From contig BQKZ01005660.1 in assembly GCA_036244855.1 (NCBI GenBank), positions 33,612 through 43,779 on the forward strand: a stretch of DNA of 10,168 nt, written 5' to 3'. The stretch's first letter is position 1. Each line of letters begins with the position of its first letter. The position numbers and the translations under genes were made by a program. This document shows, in pieces, positions 7,168 through 10,168 of the stretch. A model generated the notes under the pieces. It ran no database searches, was not told where the DNA came from, and worked only from the letters and a program-made list of their open reading frames with translations. The stretch is from Temnopleurus reevesii (lineage: Eukaryota; Echinodermata; Echinoidea; Temnopleuroida; Temnopleuridae).

Positions 7168-7704
7168 CCAAAACCAATCCCATCTTTATCGTAATTCACA
7201 ATCACCATAACTCCTTTTTTCAGATATGAATTGTTCGTCACCACTACAAACGTCAAACACAATGTTGTCTTTGCTTTATTATTGAGTTGGTTAGTTTGTG
7301 ATGCAACATAATTTTTGGACATAATAATTATTACAATTGAACTGTTATTTAGTGTTAATCTTTCACTGATATTTTGGATGAAGATGAATAAATTAGTGGA
7401 AAGATTTCCTTACTCACCAATCATCTGCCACCCTCCCTTCGGCATCAGTTCGAGGCGATTCCCTCGTTGTCGCCAAAGGAATCGTGCTTCCATATTCATC
7501 ATCACCTTCGTCGGCATCCACAGTGGTCGTCGTGGATTCCGAAGCTAAAATCGTTCCCGTCACCACCTCTGTTCTCGAAGCATCCGTGTTATGATGTCGA
7601 TGATGACGGTGGTCAAACTGCGGGTTGGCGATCGCTGAGAGAAAAATGTCCGCCAGCATCCATGATAGCAACACGTGAGAGAGCGATATATTTTCTAAGG
7701 CCAT
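1136..7704 (-). CDS. Secreted collagen-like / fibrinogen-like domain protein, 8 exons, complete
   Basis: Joined exons on the minus strand: 7704-7418, 6400-6262, 5770-5708, 4972-4852 (or its duplicate 4369-4249), 3677-3530, 3017-2749, 2400-2154, 1343-1136. They total 1482 nt, 493 residues plus TAG. Every junction has a GT donor and AG acceptor, and the phases 2,0,0,1,2,1,2 agree on both sides. Domains seen: signal peptide about 1-26; His cluster 32-38; Thr/acidic linker 45-75; collagen triplets 140-172; Cys segment 173-220; fibrinogen-like region from about 228, with DGIYW (243-247), CDM (264-266), GGGW (270-273), CWG (415-417) and a terminal ERVAIWVR. Collagen followed by a fibrinogen-like region recalls ficolins, so an extracellular recognition or matrix role is likely by analogy. 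The C-terminal half is not a textbook fibrinogen domain, and no ligand-binding site is claimed. Exact family and ligand are unknown. Confidence 0.85.
1473..1506. repeat. Perfect hairpin, 14-bp stem, in intron 7
   Basis: AAGCCGTGCAACAT (1473-1486) and its exact reverse complement (1493-1506) are separated by six bases, TAGGCC. Weaker pairing extends outward (TGAGAG at left, CTCACG at right). It is probably a small foldback element remnant rather than a terminator, since this is intronic DNA. Confidence 0.7.
1587..1722. mobile_element. Foldback/MITE-like inverted repeat in intron 7
   Basis: The left arm (about 1587-1652, containing TATTGGATGGC, AATATTGCACTCGTTAGGGC) and right arm (about 1660-1722, containing GCCCTAACTCGTGCAATATT, GCCATCCAATA) are imperfect reverse complements around a CAATATT centre. 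There is no coding capacity. Size and form fit a short MITE. Arms mismatch in places, so it is not recent. Confidence 0.6.
1748..1797. repeat. 25-bp tandem duplication in intron 7
   Basis: Units 1748-1772 and 1773-1797 are 25 bp each and differ at two positions. Each begins AAACATAATAATCA. A short inverted pair CTCAATATC/GATATTGAG lies further on, at about 1851-1879. The rest of intron 7 up to 2153 shows nothing recognisable. Confidence 0.7.
2154..2400 (-). CDS. Exon 7: fibrinogen-like middle part
   Basis: The exon is 247 nt, phase 1 in (Gly343) and phase 2 out, acceptor TTCGACTAG, donor TTACAG/GTATCG. Residues 344-424 run from RKQIRFSFVS to GDVICWGNKVTTPY. Possible N-glycosylation sequons are N362-F-S and N392-L-S, and Cys415 lies in CWG. 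The donor is proposed rather than reading on to the nearby TAA because exon 8 continues exactly in phase with a convincing C-terminus. Reading into the intron adds only RYRNNSYAL before a stop. Confidence 0.83.
2401..2748 (-). other. Intron 6, no feature seen
   Basis: This 348-bp AT-rich intron has donor GTATGC at 2748 and acceptor CGACTAG at 2401. A pyrimidine-rich stretch of unknown meaning is seen on the plus strand near 2635-2655. No gene, repeat or RNA was recognised. Confidence 0.6.
2749..3017 (-). CDS. Exon 6: fibrinogen-like core with CDM / GGGW motif
   Basis: The exon is 269 nt, phase 2 in (GG/G, Gly253) and phase 1 out, with acceptor TTGATGTCTAG and donor AACAG/GTATGC. It encodes residues 254-342. 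VYCDMSTAGGGWSLVAKV (262-279) is the conserved N-terminal signature of the fibrinogen C-terminal and intelectin-like superfamily. After it come FRWICPE (Cys287), Cys295 and an acidic stretch (DLTSGSDSDTG). A decayed copy of part of this exon lies in intron 5 at about 3282-3372. Confidence 0.88.
3282..3372 (-). pseudogene. Decayed partial copy of exon 6 in intron 5
   Basis: On the minus strand, a segment reading AAAGGTTCCCAGCAGTTTCC and then ATCGGATCTGCCCAGCGAGAG aligns with exon 6 around the codons for AKVTDSFRWICPER. An 11-base block (GATCTGCCCAG) is identical, and the surroundings match at roughly two bases in three. Small indels and an in-frame stop in the aligned part make it noncoding. 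The likely origin is an old exon duplication within the gene that was lost. The alignment was done by eye. Confidence 0.5.
3530..3677 (-). CDS. Exon 5: Cys segment end and fibrinogen-like start
   Basis: The exon is 148 nt, phase 1 in (completing Gly204) and phase 2 out, with acceptor ATCTTATTTTCAG and donor ACGG/GTAAGA. The correct frame has no ATG near its start, so it is easily missed; the longer open frame over this region is a different one. Residues 204-252 include GETIEICTGRGW (Cys210), then SCLELLFIDGITEDGIYWIN (230-249). The pattern C-x2-L-x6-DGxYWI is the typical lead-in to fibrinogen-like and intelectin-like domains, just before the CDM-GGGW motif, which here opens exon 6. Confidence 0.85.
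3678..4196 (-). other. Intron 4, unique part
   Basis: Intronic DNA between exon 5 and the edge of duplicate copy A. A short repetitive phrase (GACTCCGGACC, ATCCCGGAC) occurs at 3784-3807. No exon with both splice sites and a matching frame was found here. Confidence 0.5.
4197..4634. repeat. Direct repeat copy A (contains exon 4 copy A)
   Basis: This segment is highly similar to 4799-5246, including exon 4, about 50 bp beyond its donor and about 265 bp beyond its acceptor. Differences are scattered substitutions plus short indels, for example extra TTTTATC-type bases in copy B. The exon part differs at 7 of 121 bases. Confidence 0.9.
4249..4369 (-). CDS. Exon 4, copy A (duplicate, alternative to copy B)
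   Basis: This copy has the same length, phases, donor (ATCG/GTAAGA) and encoded protein as copy B, apart from one Val-to-Ile change in GRIRID. The acceptor is also intact (TGTTTTGTTTTCAG). If a transcript used both, the second copy would be read in the wrong frame and hit a TGA after about eight codons. A productive mRNA therefore needs exactly one. Which copy is real or used cannot be told from the sequence: it is either one of a mutually exclusive pair or a second haplotype in the assembly. Confidence 0.75.
4635..4798. other. Spacer between the two copies, ending in an N
   Basis: These 164 bases separate the repeat copies, with an undetermined base at 4798, directly at the start of copy B. 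Only a weak echo (TGAGGTATGATGTCA at about 4675) resembles the sequence following copy B (TTTGATATGATGTTA at about 5260). The N may mark a contig join. Confidence 0.6.
4799..5246. repeat. Direct repeat copy B (contains exon 4 copy B)
   Basis: Second copy of the unit described at 4197-4634. It begins one base after the N and ends near GAAAATTCTC. It carries intact splice signals around its exon. Confidence 0.9.
4852..4972 (-). CDS. Exon 4, copy B (upstream copy in gene order)
   Basis: The exon is 121 nt, phase 0 in and phase 1 out. The acceptor follows a pyrimidine tract (TTTTCTTTTTCAG) and the donor is ATCG/GTAAGA. It encodes the last three collagen triplets (GLK GEP GDQ) and then ITFNAPLHVNFATTTDTC, which starts a Cys segment (Cys190) completed in exon 5 (Cys210). 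Compared with copy A it has 7 base differences and one residue difference: V198 here, I in copy A. The other 5 changes are silent, so both copies look constrained. Its length is not a multiple of three, so copy B cannot be spliced to copy A in frame. The N at 4798 lies 54 bp past the donor. Confidence 0.8.
5247..5707 (-). other. Intron 3, unique part
   Basis: AT-rich intronic sequence between repeat copy B and exon 3. No repeat, RNA or exon was recognised. The donor of intron 3 is GTAAGAT at 5707. Confidence 0.5.
5708..5770 (-). CDS. Exon 3: collagen Gly-X-Y exon, 7 triplets
   Basis: The exon is 63 nt, phase 0 at both ends, bounded by TCACTCTACAG and CCCCCG/GTAAGAT. It encodes seven perfect triplets (GDV GHQ GHE GRR GSR GIP GPP, residues 143-163). 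A symmetric exon made of whole triplets is the classic collagen exon form. It joins GEK of exon 2 and GLK GEP GDQ of exon 4 to give 11 uninterrupted triplets. It is too short for ordinary gene finding and is far more GC-rich than the introns around it, which supports it. Confidence 0.9.
5936..6235 (-). mobile_element. tRNA-derived SINE in intron 2, same strand as the gene
   Basis: Read on the minus strand, the element has a pol III A-box-like TGGTGTCGTGG (6208-6198) and a perfect B box GGTTCGAGTCC (6166-6156), about 31 bp apart as in tRNA genes. An unrelated body follows and ends with GTGCGCTATATAAATTGCAT, a 3' tail style common in SINEs of marine animals. It is flanked by AAAAGAAT at 5936-5943 and 6228-6235, a possible 8-bp target site duplication. 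The tRNA-like part does not fold into a full cloverleaf by eye, so it is not a tRNA gene. Its 5' end is within about 35 bp of exon 2. Confidence 0.75.
6156..6166 (-). promoter_or_regulatory. Pol III B box of the SINE
   Basis: The minus strand reads GGTTCGAGTCC, an exact match to the B-box consensus GGTTCGANTCC. With the A box at 6198-6208 it would form an internal RNA polymerase III promoter. Confidence 0.7.
6262..6400 (-). CDS. Exon 2: linker to collagen start (WRLHTTVDGEVVLV...GEK)
   Basis: The acceptor is TTTTAAATCAG at 6403-6401 and the donor AAAAG/GTAAGT at 6262/6261. The first base completes Trp96 from exon 1. The 46 codons that follow (97-142) alternate hydrophobic and polar residues (EVVLV, NVILN, RIQLGTVTFTS), suggesting a small beta-strand segment, and end with GEK, the first Gly-X-Y triplet. 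The exon ends in phase 0, as collagen exons usually do. No named domain was recognised in residues 97-139. A SINE lies only about 26 bp beyond the donor, inside intron 2. Confidence 0.85.
6401..6817 (-). other. Intron 1, 3' part
   Basis: AT-rich intronic DNA between the microsatellite and the exon 2 acceptor. Nothing recognisable was seen apart from the splice acceptor with a TTCTTTTAATTTT tract. Confidence 0.5.
6818..7165. repeat. TCA/TGA trinucleotide microsatellite in intron 1
   Basis: Interrupted (ATC)n on the plus strand, with long pure runs at about 6958-6996 and 7107-7164 and degenerate TCA-rich sequence around them. It creates a spurious minus-strand frame rich in Met. It is likely length-variable between individuals. 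Confidence 0.95.
7418..7704 (-). CDS. Exon 1: signal peptide, His cluster and Thr/acidic linker
   Basis: The ATG at 7704-7702 is the first in its frame and has a strong start context (A at -3, G at +4). Residues 1-26 form a signal peptide: a hydrophobic stretch from about VLLSWMLADIFLS, then AIA as the likely cleavage site before N27. The mature N-terminus has the cluster HRHHRHH (32-38), which could bind metal or respond to pH (inference). It is followed by a run of Thr (58-61), acidic residues (DADEGDDE, 63-70) and a Thr/Ser/Arg stretch, which looks like a disordered, possibly O-glycosylated linker. The exon ends in phase 2 at GATTG before GTGAGT, a near-ideal donor. Reading on past the donor meets a stop at once. 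Confidence 0.85.
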
Positions 7705-7791
7705 TTTTGTTAATTGGAAATAGACCAAGAAATCACCTAAGTGTCTACAAAATCAACGATAAAAATAAAACTCAGACCCGTTCCCCCACAA

Positions 7792-7798
7792 AAATATA
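7792..7798 (-). promoter_or_regulatory. Possible TATA box of the gene
   Basis: The minus strand reads CTTATATTTTTG here, followed by GC-rich TGGGGGAACGGG. This is about 90 bp upstream of the ATG at 7704, which would put the transcription start near 7765 and give a 5' UTR of about 60 nt. TATA-like words are common by chance in AT-rich DNA, and an upstream noncoding exon is not excluded. Confidence 0.35.
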
Positions 7799-8776
7799 AG
7801 GAAACTTTGAGCCTTCTTTAAGATTTTAGCAAAGTAGCTGCGCTGAATGGTTCAGATGAAACAATGAGGACTGCAACTCTTCATGGATGAACTGTAGACA
7901 TTGGAAGCATTCGCTCAAAAATAAAGTTCATTTAGAAATGATCAATAGCTTAAGATTACTCCATCTTTGACAATCGACTCCAATTCCATGATCATTTGCA
8001 GGGGAGTAAAACCGTAATGCCAGTTATCCCCTAGATAAGACGTTTATTTATATATTCTGCAGTGGGTCCCCAAATATGTTTCTTATTTTGATTTTACTTA
8101 AGTCAACACGTGTGCCTTTTCCCCTTTAAATTCTTTCTTATAATTGAAATTGGATTTCAATAAGAAAGTACAATGACTCATAGAATGGCTAAAAGAGAGT
8201 CACTTTCCCCGGCCATGGATAGCACGTGATCGCCCACATGGGTTAGATGTGGGAATACCATCTGATTTGCATATGATTCTTTGGTTGATTCCATCCCGAC
8301 TAAAATGTAAACAAAAAGGAGTGTTTTATCTTATTTGATAACGAGATTCAAAACACATATAGAGGGATATTTGTGTTGCGTATAATTTGAGGATGTGCTG
8401 ATTATTGATTTATAATTGTAAATCATAATTAAATTCGATTCGTATATAGCCCACACAAAAACAATACTTTGATAAACGAATAAATAAACAAAATTCATTA
8501 TTTCTATTTAATTTTTCAATAACAAATCACTCATTTATTCCGTTTCTTTTCTCTTTTTCTGAACGAAACATAACAATCATATGAATACAAACGTATAAAC
8601 AAAATTATTTGTTTAAAAAATAACTCTATTCCAAAGCACAGGATCAAAACAGACTTAAGGGTTTACAGAATAAACAAACGTACAGACAACTTTAAAAAGC
8701 AAATAAGGAGACAGATAAATTAGATGACTAGATGAGTTTATTCTAAAACAACTTTCCTCGAGGTATACATGTATAC
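7799..8776. other. Upstream region of the gene, no coding sequence seen
   Basis: AT-rich DNA upstream of the minus-strand gene. It holds three CACGTG E-box words nearby (7671-7676, 8107-8112, 8223-8228). An octamer ATTTGCAT (8265-8272) and a TGTGGGAA word (8248-8255) matching the CSL/Su(H) consensus lie within 50 bp of the third. The last overlaps a short inverted pair CCCACAT/ATGTGGG. A hairpin with 15-bp arms and a 3-nt bulge sits at 8133-8168. Such short words arise by chance, so regulatory function is only a possibility. Confidence 0.3.
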
Positions 8777-8957
8777 ATTATAAAAACATGTAAGATATGT
8801 AAATCCCATTATAATGGGATTTACATATCTTACATATTTTTATAATACCAATGAATATATCTGTAAAATAAACATCGGAATTATGAGATAAAAAACAACA
8901 TTTTGCCTTATTCCTACGGAAACAGATATATTCATTGGTATTATAAAAACATGTAAG
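8777..8957. repeat. Foldback: 70-bp palindrome without spacer plus a third arm
   Basis: 8777-8846 is a palindrome with 35-bp arms, one mismatch (8787/8836) and no loop, centred in CCCATTATAATGGG. Its right arm is reused: 8829-8864 pairs with 8922-8957 over 36 bp with one mismatch, around a 57-bp loop. So ATTATAAAAACATGTAAG occurs at both 8777-8794 and 8940-8957 in the same orientation. A separate 14-bp palindrome GTATACATGTATAC ends at 8776. There is no coding sequence. It is either a foldback transposon derivative or a sequencing/assembly chimera. Confidence 0.85.
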
Positions 8958-9352
8958 GGTTCCATGACAAATGCTCCGGCGGCGATTGCTCCGGTAAAAA
9001 ACTGACACAGTAAGCNGGACTAAACGAATTTGACATGTGGTTTTGCCCTTTCCTCAGTCCATTGAGGTTCAGACTAAAAAATAATCTAATTTGATAAAAA
9101 TGGTCAGATGGGAATTAATTTTACATTTGACTTTGAAGCGTCCTTCAGGTCCTAATTTTCTGTTTTCTGCAAGAGAACTATATTATGCATTATTTGGTCA
9201 ACAATGAAATAAATTGATATTTCTAATAGAGCAATTCCAATACATGTATTCATTCATTTCAAATGTTCTTACAGCAGGGGCATGTAGCATAAAAGATGCA
9301 ATTAAACTTCCAATAGATATTTATCGTAAGTCTATGGCAAAATGTGTACCAA
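8958..9352. other. Intergenic stretch with an N at 9016
   Basis: It begins with a GC-rich phrase where TGCTCCGG appears twice (8971-8992), then an undetermined base at 9016. The rest is AT-rich with no recognised gene or RNA. Confidence 0.4.
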
Positions 9353-9388
9353 AGAGATGCAATTAATTGCAAGACTAATTGCATCTCT
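9353..9388. repeat. Perfect hairpin, 13-bp stem
   Basis: AGAGATGCAATTA (9353-9365) and its exact reverse complement (9376-9388) flank a 10-base loop. A further GATGCAATTA copy lies at about 9295-9304, so it is probably part of a small dispersed repeat. Confidence 0.65.
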
Positions 9389-10168
9389 ATTTTGTTACAG
9401 GCCCTTGTCTTATACAGGGCGTGTCAATAAAATCTTTACACTTTTTGAATGTCTTTCAAAAGCATTTCAAATTATTATTAAAAGTTTTCCATGGTAAATG
9501 TTACTCCATAATCCTATCTGTAAAGTGACATAATAGAATACATTTTTTCATTCATGCTTGGGTGAACACCAAATGTTTATATCCAGGGTGTCAAAAACGC
9601 ATTGCGCCAAAATGGGCCTGAATCGATCTCAAACAACTCTTCGGAAAGTTATTCCCATTCAGAGAAAATTCTCTTGTCCATCGATTAATGTCGATTTTTT
9701 TGCTATTTCGCCAGAATTCATTTTAAATTTTATTAAATAGACGAATTCTCCCTTCAAAAAATGGGGGATGTTATTAGTAGCTGACTCTTTTTCACTTATC
9801 TTGATTCAGACAGATATACAATGATTTTCAGAGACAAAACTTTTAAGCATTTACTTTATTCTATGAGCTTATTTAGTCACTTACACATGTATATTTTTTA
9901 TCCTAATGTAAGAAAAAATAAGCATTTTTTTTTCATTTATGTAAGTAATGATTAGAGTAGACTGTGCAATCCATCTAAAGTTGAGTCAAGCTTGAAATCT
10001 CGGTTGTGTAATAATATTTTCAGCTAAACTGGACGGAGTTTCATCTAGTCAGCTGCATTAAAAAATGGGATTTTGAAGTCGTTCATTTAGGCCAACACAT
10101 ACTGCTTTTTCCATTCATAAACATCTTTTCAGACAGGAAATGCGGAACCAGGATGATGGGGGGAGGGA
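9389..10168. other. Intergenic stretch, no gene recognised
   Basis: Two similar phrases in the same orientation, TACAGGGCGTGTCAATAA (9413-9430) and TCCAGGGTGTCAAAAA (9581-9596), resemble ends of Tc1/mariner-type elements, but no inverted partner or transposase remnant was seen. The 60-residue plus-strand frame at 9558-9740 matches nothing recognised. The last 400 bp are AT-rich and featureless. Confidence 0.35.

Noticed and set aside
6888..7322. 144-residue minus-strand frame with long Met runs
   Set aside because: It is the translation of the TCA/TGA microsatellite in intron 1 and has no domain; it lies between well-supported exons.
7315..7799. Plus-strand frames opposite exon 1
   Set aside because: They are antisense to a well-supported exon with signal peptide, start context and donor, and show no recognisable domain.
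8778..9008. 76-residue minus-strand frame
   Set aside because: It is created by the foldback arms and has no recognisable domain.
9413..9596. Mariner element bounded by CAGGG-type ends
   Set aside because: The two end-like phrases point the same way, not inverted, and there is no transposase remnant between them.

Overview
The window is animal nuclear DNA. It is AT-rich, full of introns, microsatellites, foldback repeats and a tRNA-derived SINE, and its one convincing gene is split into short exons with clean GT-AG borders. The protein type (a secreted protein with a short collagen stretch and a fibrinogen-like C-terminal region) and the repeat style suggest a marine invertebrate deuterostome. 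An echinoderm such as a sea urchin is the best guess, but this is inference; no sequence was searched.

One gene is assembled here exon by exon on the minus strand (7704 down to 1136). Eight exons join without a frame break (intron phases 2,0,0,1,2,1,2) into a 493-residue protein. In order it has a signal peptide, a His cluster, a Thr/acidic-rich linker, a short beta-like segment, 11 uninterrupted Gly-X-Y triplets, a small Cys segment, and a fibrinogen-like region with CDM and GGGW motifs that ends in ERVAIWVR. Most of this is invisible if only long open frames are read, because several exons are short or lie in frames without an ATG.

The fourth exon occurs twice (4852-4972 and 4249-4369) inside a repeat of about 440 bp. 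It is 121 nt long, so including both copies breaks the frame. Either the two are mutually exclusive alternative exons, or the duplication is an unmerged haplotype: a single N lies exactly at the edge of one copy. A decayed piece of exon 6 lies in the intron just upstream of exon 6.

Repeats by region: 20-390 is a diverged 10-bp tandem array that changes orientation. 563-577 is a poly(A) signal cluster for the gene. 590-1131 is a nested palindromic MITE-like element that makes up most of the 3' UTR. 1470-1800 (intron 7) holds two foldbacks and a 25-bp tandem duplication. 5936-6235 (intron 2) is a tRNA-derived SINE. 6818-7165 (intron 1) is a TCA-rich microsatellite. 8777-8957 is a striking palindrome with no spacer plus a third arm. 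The rest of 7800-10168 is upstream or intergenic DNA in which no gene was recognised.
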